Below are positions 28,947 through 38,700 of a stretch of 64,000 nucleotides of DNA, piece after piece. Source of the stretch: Streptomyces toxytricini (lineage in GTDB: Bacteria > Actinomycetota > Actinomycetes > Streptomycetales > Streptomycetaceae); NCBI RefSeq assembly GCF_014649915.1, contig NZ_BMTY01000007.1:1-64000 (forward strand). Reading direction: 5' to 3'. The notes below the pieces were generated by a model that had not been told where the DNA came from, did no database searches, and saw only the letters and a program-made list of their open reading frames with translations. The position numbers and the translations under genes are program-made. Numbering within the stretch: the stretch's first letter is position 1; each line of letters begins with the position of its first letter.

Positions 28947-31931
28947 TCAAGTAGGTGGGACGGGCGTCTCATTATGTGAGCCTCTCCGGACGGCCATCGC
29001 GCCCCCGGACGCACCACCGGCCAGGGCGGGCTCGACCGCCCCGCCCGGTACTGGGAACGTACCGCGCACCAGCGCCCGCCGCAGCCTGTACTCGTCGAGC
29101 GGGCCGGAAAACGCCAGTCCCTGGCCGTGCGTGCACCCCATGGACCGCAGGGCCAGCACCTGCTCCGGGAGGTCGACCCCCTCGGCCGTCGACTGCATGC
29201 CCAGATCGTTTGCGATGCGCAAGAGGCCCGCGGTGATCTTGCGGAGGCGGGAGGACTCGACGACGCCCGCGACCAGCGCGGGGTCCAGCTTGAGGATGTC
29301 CACCGGCAGCCGTCGCAGGGCCCCGATGCCGGCGTAGCCGCTGCCGAAGCCGTCCAGGGCGACCAGGACGCCGAGCCGGCGCAGGGCGGCCAGGCGTCGC
29401 TCCAGCTCGTCGAAGGGGACCCGGGGGTCGCTCTCGGCCAGCTCGACGACCAGCGCCCCGGGCGGCAGCCCGTGGCGGCGCAGCAGCGCCTCCAGGGAGC
29501 CGGGCGGTCCGGCCCGGTCCAGCAGCCGGTCGGCGCCCATCCGCACGCACACCGGTACGCCGTGCCCCGCCGCGTGCCGCTCGGCCGCCTCGCGGACGGC
29601 CTGCTCCAGCAGCCAGCGGGCGATCTCCGCGGGCCGGCCCCGGCCCGCGGCGGACGCACCGTCCGGCCGGTGCGCGGCGGCGGCCGCCTCTGCGGCCGGG
29701 GCTCCCTCGCCCTGCTCGGCGACCCTCAGGAACTCGGCCGGGGTGAAGAGGATCCCCTGTCCCGAGCGCCAGCGGGCCTGCGCCGCTACGGCGCTGACCT
29801 CGCCCGTCTCCAGGGAGACGACCGGCTGGTGCAGCAGGGCGAACTCGCCGCCTCGCAGCGCCGTCCGCAGCCGTCCCGCCGCTTCCGCCCGCCGTACGGC
29901 CTCGGCCTGCATCTGCGGGGCGTACAGCTCGACCCGGTCCTTGCCGCCCGCCTTCGCCCGGTACATCGCGAGGTCTGCGTTCCGCATGAGGTCGGTCGGG
30001 GTGATCCCCGGTTCGGCGAAAGCCACGCCGATGCTCGCGGCCACCCGCACCTCGGTCCCGCCGACCCGGTAGGGCCGGGAGAGGGTGGCACGCAGCCGGT
30101 CCGCGATCTCGCGGACCTGGTGCTCGCGGGCGCCCCGGTCGCGGCCCGCGTCGCCGGCGATCAGTGCGGCGAACTCGTCGCCGCCGAGGCGGGCTGCGGT
30201 GTCCCCGGCGCGCACCGATTCCTGGAGCCGGCGCGCGGCCTCGACGAGCAGCTCGTCCCCGGCGTGGTGGCCGATGGTGTCGTTGACGGCCTTGAAGCCG
30301 TCGAGGTCGATGAAGAGGACCGCGGCGCCGCGGTCGCCTGCGCGCCGCCCGGTGAGGGCCCGGCGGACCCGGCGGGTGAACAGGGCCCGGTTCGGGAGGT
30401 CGGTGAGCGGGTCGTGCTCGGCGCTGTGCTGGAGCTGGGCCTGGAGCCGGACCCGTTCGGTGACGTCGCGGCTGTTGAGGATGAGGCCGCCCTGGTGGCG
30501 GTTGACGGTGGACTCGACGTTGAGCCATTCGCCGCCGCCGGACCGGAAGCGGCACTCGATGCGGGTGGTGGGCTCGTCGGCAGGCTGGGCGGCGAGGAAG
30601 CGCCGCACCTCGTGGACGACGCGGCCCAGGTCGTGCGGGTGGATCAGGGCGGCGAGCTCGGTGCCGACGAGCTCCTCCGCCTCGCGGCCGTACACCCCCG
30701 CGGCGGCCGGGCTGACGTAGCGGAGCGTTCCGGCCGGGTCGGCGATCATGATGACGTCGCTGGAGCCCTGGACCAGGGAGCGGAAGTGGTTCTCCTTCTG
30801 CGCCAGCTCCTGCGTGAGCGCGATGTTGTCGAGGAGCATGATGCCCTGGCGGATGACGAGGGCGAGGACGACGGTGCAGCCGGTGAAGACGACCACGCGG
30901 TCGACCTTCCGCCCGTCGACGACGTTGTAGAGGATCCCCAGGGTGCAGACGGCGGCCGCGAGGTACGGCGTCAGCGCGGGCAGCGAGCCGGTGATGGGCC
31001 GGCCGGCCTGGCGGTCGGGGAGCCGCCCGGCGGGGCCGGACGGCAGCCGGCGGGCGCCCCAGGGCGCGTACGCGAGGAGGAGCGAGCCGGCGAACCATCC
31101 CGCGTCGAGCAGCTGGCCGGACTGGTAGCCCGCGCCCAGCAGCGGCGAGGTGAACAGGGCGTCGCTCAGCACGGTCAGGGCCAGCGCCGCGATGGCGGTG
31201 TTGACGGCGGACCGGTTGGCCTCGGAGCGCCGGAAGTGCAGGACGAGCACCATCGAGACGAGGGCGATGTCGAGCAGGGGGTAGGCGAGCGAGAAGGCGG
31301 CGCGCGGGACGCTGCCGGCGACGCCCTCCTGCGCGGTCCGCGCGGCGTTGGCGAGGGCGAGGCTCCACGAGAGGGTGAGCAGCGAGCCGCCGATGAGCCA
31401 GGAGTCGAGCGCGAGGCACACCCAGCCGGCCCGCGTGACGGGGCGCTTGGCGAGGACGAGCAGGCCGACGATGGCCGGCGGGGCGAAGCAGAGGAAGGCG
31501 AAGTCGGCCAGTGACGGCTTGGGCACGGACTCGCCGAGGACGACCTCGTACCAGCCCCAGACGGCGTTGCCGCAGGCTCCCATGAGGGAGGAGAACGCGA
31601 AGAGCAGCCAGGCGGGGCGCTCGCGGCTGTCGATGGTCCGCGCGTACGCGTAGCAGGAGACGGCCGCGAGCAGGGCTGCGGCGCTGAGGCCGAAGTCGCC
31701 CATGACCTCGGCGAGGTCCTGGGAGCCCCAGCCGAGGGCGGCGCCGACCGCGTAGCCGCCGCTGACGACAGCGAGGAGAAGCTGCATGGCGAGGCTCCTG
31801 CCGCCCCCGCAGGCGTGCGGCCGGCCGACCGCGGCCGCGCCCCGGGGGTTCACCGGTCCCCCTCGCAGGCCGGCTCCGGCGCGCCCCTTCGTCGTTTCCG
31901 GCGGCTGTGCCGCAGCGGATCCCTGGTCCAT
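28947..31931 (-). CDS. Membrane diguanylate cyclase with PAS, GGDEF and degenerate EAL domains
   Basis: The 994-residue protein has about ten membrane segments (49-370), a PAS domain (about 380-495), a GGDEF domain (500-670) with intact GGDEF at 583-587 and an RxxD inhibitory site (RAGD, 574-577), and an EAL-like domain (690-950). In the EAL domain the motif EALLR reads AAQAR (716-720) and DDFG reads DGFG (860-863), so phosphodiesterase activity is unlikely. It should therefore make c-di-GMP with product feedback. It resembles S. coelicolor SCO5511 (named CdgF in S. venezuelae, from memory). ATG 31931 is chosen because the open frame upstream runs through a BldD-type promoter box. It lies directly upstream of ilvB. 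Confidence 0.87.
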   Translation of the reverse strand: MDQGSAAAQPPETTKGRAGAGLRGGPVNPRGAAAVGRPHACGGGRSLAMQLLLAVVSGGYAVGAALGWGSQDLAEVMGDFGLSAAALLAAVSCYAYARTIDSRERPAWLLFAFSSLMGACGNAVWGWYEVVLGESVPKPSLADFAFLCFAPPAIVGLLVLAKRPVTRAGWVCLALDSWLIGGSLLTLSWSLALANAARTAQEGVAGSVPRAAFSLAYPLLDIALVSMVLVLHFRRSEANRSAVNTAIAALALTVLSDALFTSPLLGAGYQSGQLLDAGWFAGSLLLAYAPWGARRLPSGPAGRLPDRQAGRPITGSLPALTPYLAAAVCTLGILYNVVDGRKVDRVVVFTGCTVVLALVIRQGIMLLDNIALTQELAQKENHFRSLVQGSSDVIMIADPAGTLRYVSPAAAGVYGREAEELVGTELAALIHPHDLGRVVHEVRRFLAAQPADEPTTRIECRFRSGGGEWLNVESTVNRHQGGLILNSRDVTERVRLQAQLQHSAEHDPLTDLPNRALFTRRVRRALTGRRAGDRGAAVLFIDLDGFKAVNDTIGHHAGDELLVEAARRLQESVRAGDTAARLGGDEFAALIAGDAGRDRGAREHQVREIADRLRATLSRPYRVGGTEVRVAASIGVAFAEPGITPTDLMRNADLAMYRAKAGGKDRVELYAPQMQAEAVRRAEAAGRLRTALRGGEFALLHQPVVSLETGEVSAVAAQARWRSGQGILFTPAEFLRVAEQGEGAPAAEAAAAAHRPDGASAAGRGRPAEIARWLLEQAVREAAERHAAGHGVPVCVRMGADRLLDRAGPPGSLEALLRRHGLPPGALVVELAESDPRVPFDELERRLAALRRLGVLVALDGFGSGYAGIGALRRLPVDILKLDPALVAGVVESSRLRKITAGLLRIANDLGMQSTAEGVDLPEQVLALRSMGCTHGQGLAFSGPLDEYRLRRALVRGTFPVPGGAVEPALAGGASGGAMAVRRGSHNETPVPPT
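28971..28976 (-). promoter_or_regulatory. Candidate -10 box of the ilvB promoter
   Basis: Read leftward, CATAAT differs from TATAAT by one base and would start the message about 50 bases before the leader peptide. It lies just upstream of the GGDEF gene stop, not inside the coding sequence. No clear -35 box is seen. Confidence 0.35.
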
Positions 31932-32028
31932 TGGCCGTGCATCGCCCGTCGCCCCCCAAAGTGTCCGATCACCCCAGCGCCAGACGTTCGTGGCGCAGCC
32001 CCTTGTTCCGGACGATACACCACTTTCG

Positions 32029-32062
32029 TCACTCAGCGATATAGATGCTTTACGCTGAGTTA
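32029..32062. promoter_or_regulatory. BldD-type operator pair upstream of the diguanylate cyclase
   Basis: Read leftward, positions 32062-32050 give TAACTCAGCGTAA, a full match to the BldD consensus TNACNC(A/T)GNGTNA. In the other orientation 32029-32041 gives TCACTCAGCGATA, a partial match. The shared ACTCAGCG core makes an 8-bp inverted repeat with a 14-base AT-rich spacer, about 120 bases before the predicted start codon. BldD with c-di-GMP represses developmental and c-di-GMP genes. Confidence 0.65.
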
Positions 32063-32124
32063 CCATATGGGGAATTGTGGCCACTGAGCGCGTCCGGACG
32101 GATGCGGAGCGTGCGCAACGGGCG

Positions 32125-33072
32125 TCAGCTGGTGATCAGCACGGTGTTCTCCAGCGGCTCCCCCGCCGCGAACCGGCCGAGCTGGCGGGCCACCAGCCGC
32201 TTGGCGCGGGGCTCGAAGGCGGAGCTGCTGCCGCCGACGTGCGGCGTGATGAGGACGTTCGGAGCGTGCCACAGCGGGTGCCCGGCGGGCAGCGGTTCGG
32301 GGTCGGTCACGTCGAGGGCCGCGCTCAGCCGGCCCGACTCCAGCTCGGCGAGCAGCGCCCCGGTGTCGACGACCGGCCCGCGGGCGACGTTCACCAGCAG
32401 GGCGCCGTCCGCCATGCGCGCCAGGAAGTCCCTGCCCGCGAGGCCGCGCGTCGCGTCGGTGAGCGGGGTGCACAGGATCACGACGTCGGCCTCCGGGAGG
32501 AGGCGGGGAAGGTCGTCGAGGGCGTGCACGGGACCGCGCGCGGTGGTGCGCGCCGAGCGCGCGACGCGCATGACCCGCGCGCACTCGAACGCCGCGAGCC
32601 GGTCTTCGACGGCCGAGCCGACGGATCCGTGGCCGACGATGAGCACGGACTTGTCGGCGAGGGCGGAGTAGAAGCCGCCGAGCCACTCCTCGCGGTCCTG
32701 GCCGCGGACCATGCGGGGGATGCCGCGCAGCGAGGCGAGGACGAGGGTCAGGGCGAGCTCGGCCGTGCTGGCCTCGTGCACGCCGCGGGCGTTGCACAGC
32801 CGGACCCCGGCCGGAAGGCGGTCAAGGCCCCCGAGGACGTGGTCGACGCCGGCGGTGAGGGTCTGCACCACCTCGATGTCCGGCATGCCCGCCAGCGGCC
32901 GCAGGGTCACCTCGGGCGACTTCATGTACGGGGTGACGTAGAAGGTGCAGTCGGCCGGATCGGCGGGGAAGTCGTCCTCGCCGTCCCAGCGCCGGTAGCG
33001 GAAGCAGTCGGGGAGGCCCTCGACCTCCTCCGCCGGGAACGGTAGCCAGACGTCCGGGGTCTTTGCAGTCAT
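32125..33072 (-). CDS. D-isomer-specific 2-hydroxyacid dehydrogenase
   Basis: The 315-residue NAD(P)-dependent enzyme has the Rossmann motif VGHGSVGSAVEDRL near 145 and the catalytic Arg in NVARGPVVDT, Glu in DVTDPEPLPAGHPLW and His in LITPHVGGSS. Substrate-specificity regions do not match SerA, so a glyoxylate/hydroxypyruvate reductase-like role is possible but not shown. ATG 33072 is the first codon of the conserved part. A TAGCCT -10 element sits exactly 7 bases upstream and no ribosome binding site is present, so the message is probably leaderless. It diverges from an aldo/keto reductase gene. Confidence 0.9.
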   Translation of the reverse strand: MTAKTPDVWLPFPAEEVEGLPDCFRYRRWDGEDDFPADPADCTFYVTPYMKSPEVTLRPLAGMPDIEVVQTLTAGVDHVLGGLDRLPAGVRLCNARGVHEASTAELALTLVLASLRGIPRMVRGQDREEWLGGFYSALADKSVLIVGHGSVGSAVEDRLAAFECARVMRVARSARTTARGPVHALDDLPRLLPEADVVILCTPLTDATRGLAGRDFLARMADGALLVNVARGPVVDTGALLAELESGRLSAALDVTDPEPLPAGHPLWHAPNVLITPHVGGSSSAFEPRAKRLVARQLGRFAAGEPLENTVLITS

Positions 33073-33079
33073 GATCACG

Positions 33080-33085
33080 AGGCTA
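33080..33085 (-). promoter_or_regulatory. -10 element of a probable leaderless transcript
   Basis: TAGCCT (read leftward) ends 7 bases before the ATG of the 2-hydroxyacid dehydrogenase gene, the same geometry as at 16165 and 42271. Confidence 0.45.
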
Positions 33086-33144
33086 TGCCAAGGGATCGGG
33101 ATCAAGCCGTTAGGTTGTTGGCGGACGCGGAGGGGGACGCACGG

Positions 33145-34152
33145 GTGGAGCGCAGGTCGATCGGGGCGGGGGCGCTGGCGGTGGGCGCCGTCGGGCTCGG
33201 GTGCATGCCGATGAGCTGGGCCTACGCGCCCTCGCGGCGGCGCGGCGACGAGTCGCTGGCGGCGGTGCACACAGCGCTCGACCTCGGCTGCACCCTGCTC
33301 GACACGGCCGACGTGTACGGGCCGTTCACGAACGAGCTGCTGCTCGGCCGGGTGCTGCGCGAGCGGCGCGCGGAGGCGTTCGTCTCCGCCAAGGTGGGAC
33401 TGCGCGCGGGCGAGCAGCACGTGGTCGCGTGCGGGCGGCCGGAGTACCTCAGGCGGGCCTGCGACGCCTCGCTGCGCCGGCTGCGCACCGACGTCATCGA
33501 CCTCTACCAGCTGCACCGGGTGGACCCGGAGGTTCCGGTGGAGGAGACCTGGGGCGCGATGGCCGAGCTGGTGGGCGCGGGGAAGGTGCGCGCGCTGGGG
33601 TTCTGCGCGCTCGGCGCGGGCGCCGGGCCGGGCGCGGGGCGCCGCGGGGACCCGGCGTACGGGGCGGTGCTGCGGCATCTGGACCGCGTCCAGCAGGTGT
33701 TCCCCGTCAGCGCGGTGCAGGCTGAGCTGTCGGTGTGGTCGCAGGAGGCGCTTCGGCGGCTGCTGCCGTGGTGCGCGGCGCGCGGGGTGGGGTTCCTGGC
33801 GGCGATGCCGCTGGGCAGCGGGTTCCTGACGGGGACGCTGACCCCGGGGCAGGGCTTCGAGTGGGAGGACGTGCGTGCCAGGCACCCGCGGTTCACCGCG
33901 GAGGCGATGGCGACGAACCAGGTGCTGGTCGCGGGCCTGCGGCGGGTGGCCCGGCGGCACGGTCCGCGGGTGACGGCGGCGCAGGTGGCGCTGGCGTGGG
34001 TGCTGGCGCAGGGCCCGCAGGTGGTGCCGGTGCCGGGTGCGGACCGGGCGGGCTGGGCTGCGGAGAACGCGCAGGCGGCGGAGGTGCGGCTGACGGCGGC
34101 CGACCTGGCGGAGATCGCGGCGCTGCCGGCGGCGGTGGGGGCCTGGGACTGA
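33145..34152 (+). CDS. Aldo/keto reductase
   Basis: The 335-residue TIM-barrel NADPH oxidoreductase has the full catalytic tetrad: Asp53 and Tyr58 (DTADVYG), Lys83 (SAKVG) and His124 (YQLHRVD). It belongs to the AKR group related to AKR13/YakC-type reductases of aldehydes and ketones. GTG 33145 is chosen because GAGGGGG lies about 9 bases upstream and the conserved start (RRSIGAGALAVGAVGLGC) follows; an in-frame ATG at 33085 is possible but overlaps the divergent promoter. No partner gene indicates the substrate. Confidence 0.9.
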   Translation: MERRSIGAGALAVGAVGLGCMPMSWAYAPSRRRGDESLAAVHTALDLGCTLLDTADVYGPFTNELLLGRVLRERRAEAFVSAKVGLRAGEQHVVACGRPEYLRRACDASLRRLRTDVIDLYQLHRVDPEVPVEETWGAMAELVGAGKVRALGFCALGAGAGPGAGRRGDPAYGAVLRHLDRVQQVFPVSAVQAELSVWSQEALRRLLPWCAARGVGFLAAMPLGSGFLTGTLTPGQGFEWEDVRARHPRFTAEAMATNQVLVAGLRRVARRHGPRVTAAQVALAWVLAQGPQVVPVPGADRAGWAAENAQAAEVRLTAADLAEIAALPAAVGAWD

Positions 34153-34324
34153 CCCGGGGGGAGCCCGGCACAGGCGCCCTGTCCGGGGAGCCCGCCCGGA
34201 GCCCCGACCCAGGACCACTCGATCGGGTGTACGAGTGACGGAACTTCGGGGGGTGTCCGAGTGGTTTGACGGGTGACGGGCACGATCGCGTCGGGCGGTC
34301 GAGGGGACCCGAGGGGAGCAGACC

Positions 34325-35566
34325 ATGCGATCAGTTGTTCGGACGGGGCGTCGGGGCGGCGGGGCGGGCGCGGGCCGGCCCGCGGGGCACGGGCGGGCGC
34401 GCGGCGTGCTGGCCGCCGTGGCGCTCGCGGGGTGCGGGGCGCTGCTGGCCGGGTGCTCGCCGGAGGGCGGGCCGGCGGGGCCCGCGGGCGCGTCGCCGCC
34501 GCGCGGTGCGCCCAGCGGATCGGCGTCGGCGTCGGCGTCGTCCGCGGCGTCGGCGTCGTCCGCGGCGCCGGCGAAGGGCTCGGTGGAGGTCACGGGGGAG
34601 ATTGCGAGGGACCTGGAGTCCCCGTGGGGTGTGGCCCCCCTGCCCGACGGGGACCTGCTGGTCGCCTCCCGGGACAAGGGCACGATCAGCCGGGTCTCGG
34701 CCGCGTCGGGGAAGGCGGTCGTCATCGGGAAGGTGCCCGGTGTCGCGCCCGGCGGTGAGGGCGGGCTGCTGGGGCTGGCCCTGTCCCCGTCGTTCGCGTC
34801 CGACCGGATGGTGTACGCCTACTTCACGACGGAGTCCGACAACCGCATCGCCCGCATGCGGTACGACGAGAAGCGCGAGCCGGGCCAGCAGCTGGGCGCG
34901 CCCGACACGGTCCTGCGGGGCATCCCGAAGGGGGTCGTGCACAACGGCGGCCGGATCGCGTTCGGCCCGGACCGCATGCTCTACGCGGGGACGGGCGAGA
35001 CCGGGGAGACGGGCCTCGCGCAGGACCGGAAGTCGCTCGGCGGCAAGATCCTGCGGATGACGCCGGACGGGCAGCCGGTGCACGGCAATCCCGAGCCCGA
35101 CTCGGTCGTCTACTCCCACGGACACCGCAATGTTCAGGGCCTCGCCTGGGACCAGGACAAGCGGCTGTGGGCGGCGGAGTTCGGCCAGAACACGTGGGAC
35201 GAGCTGAACCTGATCGAGCCGGGCGCCAACTACGGCTGGCCGCAGGCGGAGGGCAAGGCGGGCCTGGCGGGCATGCGCGACCCGGTCGCCGTGTGGCGGA
35301 CGGACGAGGCCTCCCCCAGCGGCATCGCCGTCGCCCGGGGTTCGGTGTGGATGGCCGGGCTGAAGGGCGAGCGGCTGTGGCGGATCCCGCTGGCCGGGGA
35401 CAGACCGGCGGCCGAGCCCGAGGCGTTCCTGCAGGGCAGGTACGGCCGGCTGCGGTCGGTGGTGGCCCTCGGCGGGGACAGGCTGCTGCTGGTGACGAGC
35501 GAGACGGACCGCCGCGGATCCCCCGAGGCGGGCGACGACAGGATCCTGACCCTGACGGTCAGGTGA
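34325..35566 (+). CDS. PQQ-type sugar (glucose/sorbosone) dehydrogenase lipoprotein
   Basis: The 413-residue protein has a twin-Arg-rich N-terminus, a hydrophobic stretch and a lipobox LLAGC with Cys44. A low-complexity Ser/Ala linker (about 66-82) follows, then a six-bladed propeller of the soluble glucose dehydrogenase family (ESPWGVAPLPDGDLLVASRD, GEGGLLGLALSP, HNGGRIAFGPDRMLYAGTGE, HGHRNVQGLAWD). The mature protein should sit on the outer face of the membrane and oxidise sugars or related alcohols. Family members may use PQQ or another acceptor; PQQ synthesis genes are not in the window. GGGGAG precedes ATG 34325 by 6 bases. Confidence 0.9.
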   Translation: MRSVVRTGRRGGGAGAGRPAGHGRARGVLAAVALAGCGALLAGCSPEGGPAGPAGASPPRGAPSGSASASASSAASASSAAPAKGSVEVTGEIARDLESPWGVAPLPDGDLLVASRDKGTISRVSAASGKAVVIGKVPGVAPGGEGGLLGLALSPSFASDRMVYAYFTTESDNRIARMRYDEKREPGQQLGAPDTVLRGIPKGVVHNGGRIAFGPDRMLYAGTGETGETGLAQDRKSLGGKILRMTPDGQPVHGNPEPDSVVYSHGHRNVQGLAWDQDKRLWAAEFGQNTWDELNLIEPGANYGWPQAEGKAGLAGMRDPVAVWRTDEASPSGIAVARGSVWMAGLKGERLWRIPLAGDRPAAEPEAFLQGRYGRLRSVVALGGDRLLLVTSETDRRGSPEAGDDRILTLTVR

Positions 35567-35605
35567 CCGGTGTGCCCCGGCGGGGGCGGAAGGTGCGGTG
35601 GCGCG

Positions 35606-35785
35606 GTGTTCAACCTGATCGAGGAACTGTTCAACCCGGGGCGCAGGCACACGGACGAGGAGCGCAAGCGGCTGGAGCTGTCCCGGACGGACGTCGCGGA
35701 CGGTGATCCGGGGCGCGGGCCGATAGACCTGGAATCCGGGAAGGTCCTCATACGCCGCGGGGAGCAGGCCCCTCCGGCGGAGTGA
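35606..35785 (+). CDS. Small protein of the DUF6191 type
   Basis: The 59-residue product begins FNLIEELFNPGRRHTDEER and contains DGDPGRGPIDLESGKVLI, a pattern I recall from the small streptomycete DUF6191 group; its function is unknown. GTG 35606 is chosen because the conserved part starts there, with GGAAGG some 15 bases upstream. It follows the sugar dehydrogenase by 39 bases and overlaps the 3' end of the convergent LuxR-type gene by 38 bases. Confidence 0.7.
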   Translation: MFNLIEELFNPGRRHTDEERKRLELSRTDVADGDPGRGPIDLESGKVLIRRGEQAPPAE

Positions 35786-38700
35786 GGCCCGGCAGCAGCC
35801 GCAGCCGGTGGGCGAGGGCCGCTGCCTCGCCGCGGCCGGACACGCCCAGCTTGGCCAGGATGTTGGAGACGTGGACGCTGGCCGTCTTCGGGGAGATGAA
35901 GAGCTCCTCGGCGATCCGCCGGTTGGTGTTCCCCGCCGCCACCAGGAGCAGGACGTCGCGTTCGCGGCTGGTCAGGCCGAAGGCGTCGGCCGGGTCGGTG
36001 TCCACGGCCGGCGGGGCGGCCGGGGCGGGGGGCGGTGCGGGCGACAGGCGTGCGCGCTGCGCGAGCAGCGCCAGGTCCTCGCGCAGGCGGCGGGAGCCGA
36101 GCCGCTCGGCGGTGGCGTGGGCCTGGCGCAGCAGCAGGGCGGCGGCCTCCCGGTCGGCGCCGGCGGAGAGGAGGGCTTCGGCGAGCCGGTGGCGGGCGCG
36201 GGCCAGCAGGTGGGGGCGGTCCAGCGGCCGCAGGGCCGACTCCACTTCGGTCCAGTCCGCGGCGGTGTCGCGGGCCTCGGCGCGCGCTGCCTCGGCCCGG
36301 AAGAACGCGGCGTAAGCGGCCCACACGGGGACCGGGGCGATCAGGTTGCGGGCGGCGCCGCGCAGCAGGGCGAGGGCGTCGGCGCGGCCGGCGTCGGCGG
36401 CGGGCAGTCCGCGGGCATCCGCCTCGGCGGAGGCGGCGGCGAGCAGCAGCGGCCAGGCGTAGCGGTGCTGTCCGAGGGGGAAGCCGCGGGTGATCGCGGC
36501 TGCGGCCTCGGTGCGGACGTCGGCGAGGCGGCCCTCGCCCGCGGCGACGCCGACCGCGAGGCGGCTCAGCGGGATCCGGTGCTGGGGCTGGTTGTCGTGG
36601 GTGCCGAAGTGGGCGCGGGCGTCGGCGAGCCGCGCGGCGGCCTCGGTGAGTTCGCCGCGGGCGAGGGCGAGGTGGGCGAGCCGGGCCGCCGCCGAGCCGC
36701 GGGGGGCCGCACTCTGCCCGATCAGCAGGGCCCGGTGGGCGGCCTCGGCGGCCTCTTCCCAGCGGCCGAGGCTGTAGAGGCTCTCGGCCATGTTGCCGCG
36801 GACCCAGGCCTCGGTGTCCATCATGCGGGCGGCCCGCACCAGTTCGACGCCCCGTTCGGCCAGTTCCACGGCCTCGCGGGAGCGTCCCAGTGATTCGAGT
36901 TGGGAGGTGAGGTTGATGTGGGCGCGACCCGCGATCGGGACCAGGCCCAGTTCGGTGGCCCGTTCCCGGACCGCGTGCATCTCGGCGAGGCCGCGTTCCG
37001 GGTCGCCGGAGTCGGTGAGCAGGCAGCCGACGGTGATGCGGGCGCTGAGTTCGATGTCCTCGGCGCCGACCATCCGCGCGTACTCGACGGCGCGTTCGGC
37101 GGCGGTGATGTTGCCGGGGCCCGGGTCGTGGAGCATGCCCCAGCCGGCGGCCCGGACGAGGACCTCGGCGTGCACCTGGGAGGGCGGCAGGCCCTGGACG
37201 AGCTTGCGGGCCTTGGCGATCTCGTCCCAGCCGTCGCCGCGGCCGACGCCGGCGACGAGGCGGGAGCGCTCGGTCCAGAACCATGCCGCGCGCAGGGGGT
37301 CCTCGTCCTCCTCCAGCAGGCGCAGGGCCGTCTTGGAGATCTTCAGGCCGCGTTCGCGGTCGCCGCCGTAGCGTGCGGCGACGGTCGCCTCGGCCAGCAG
37401 GTCGAGCCGCTGGAGGGGAGCCGAGGCGGGGTCGCATCCGCAGGGCGGGTAGATCTCGGTGTAGTCGGCGGGGCGCAGTGACTCGCGGACCTCCGGGGGT
37501 GCGGCGTCCCACAGGTCGACGGCCCGCTCCAGCAGCCGGAGCTGTTCGGAGTAGGCGTGCCGGCGGCGGGCGGCGACGGACGCCGCGAGCACCGCGGGCA
37601 GCGCCTTGGCGGGGTCGTTCGCGTAGTACCAGTGGCTGGCGAGGCGGATGACGCGTTCGTCGGCGCGGGCGAGGGTGTCGTCGGCCTCCATGGCCTCGGC
37701 GTAGCGGCGGTTGACGCGGGCGCGCTCGCCGGGCAGGAGGTCGTCGCTGACGGCCTCGCGGACGAGGGAGTGGCGGAAGCGGTAGCCGTCCCCGTCGGAG
37801 GTCGCGGCGAGGATGTTCGCTCCAACCGCGGCGCGGAGGGCCTCGATGAGCTCGTCCTCGGTGAGCCCGGCGACGGCGCGCAGCAGCGGGTACTCGACGG
37901 TGGAGCCGCCCTCGGCGACGATCCGCAGGACGCGCTGGGCGGCCTCGGGGAGGACCTCGACCCGGACGAGGAGGAGGTCGCGCAGGGACTCGGTGAGCCC
38001 GGTACGGCAGCCGTTCGCCCGGGAGGCGACGAGTTCCTCGACGAAGAAGGCGTTGCCGTCGGAGCGGTCGAAGACGGAGTCGACGAAGGCTTCGTCGGGC
38101 TGGGCGGCGAGGATCCCGGCGAGCTGGCGGCGTACTTCGGCCCGGTTGAAGCGGGGCAGCTCGATGCGCTGGACGGTGCGCATCCGGTCGAGTTCGGCGA
38201 GGAGGGGGCGCAGGGGGTGGCGGCGGTGGACGTCGTCGGCGCGGTAGGTCGCGATGAGGACGAGCCGGCCGCCGGCGAGGGTGCGGAAGAGGTAGGCGAG
38301 GAGGTGGCGGGTGGAGGTGTCGGCCCAGTGCAGGTCTTCCAGGACCAGGACGAGGGTGCGTTCGGCGGCGAGGCGCTCCAGCATCCGGGCGGTCAGCTCG
38401 AAGAGGCGGGCGGTGCTCTCCTCGTCGTGCGGGCCGCGGGGCGTCTCGCCGAGCTCGGGGAGGATGCGCGCGAGTTCGCCCTCCTGGCCGGCGGCCGCGG
38501 CGGCCAGCTCGCCGGGGAGGGCGCGGTGGAGGCTGCGCAGGGCCGTGGAGAAGGGGGCGAAGGGAAGTCCCTCCGCCCCGATCTCGACGCAGCCGCCGAC
38601 GGCGACGACGGCGCCCCCGCGGGCGGCCTCGTCGAGGAACTCCTCGGTGAGGCGGGTCTTGCCGACGCCTGCCTCGCCGCCGATCAGCAGGGCCTGGGGT

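Noticed and set aside
33073..34725. Long N-terminal extension of the 2-hydroxyacid dehydrogenase
   Set aside because: It is antisense to the aldo/keto reductase gene and low in complexity. The conserved fold starts at 33072.
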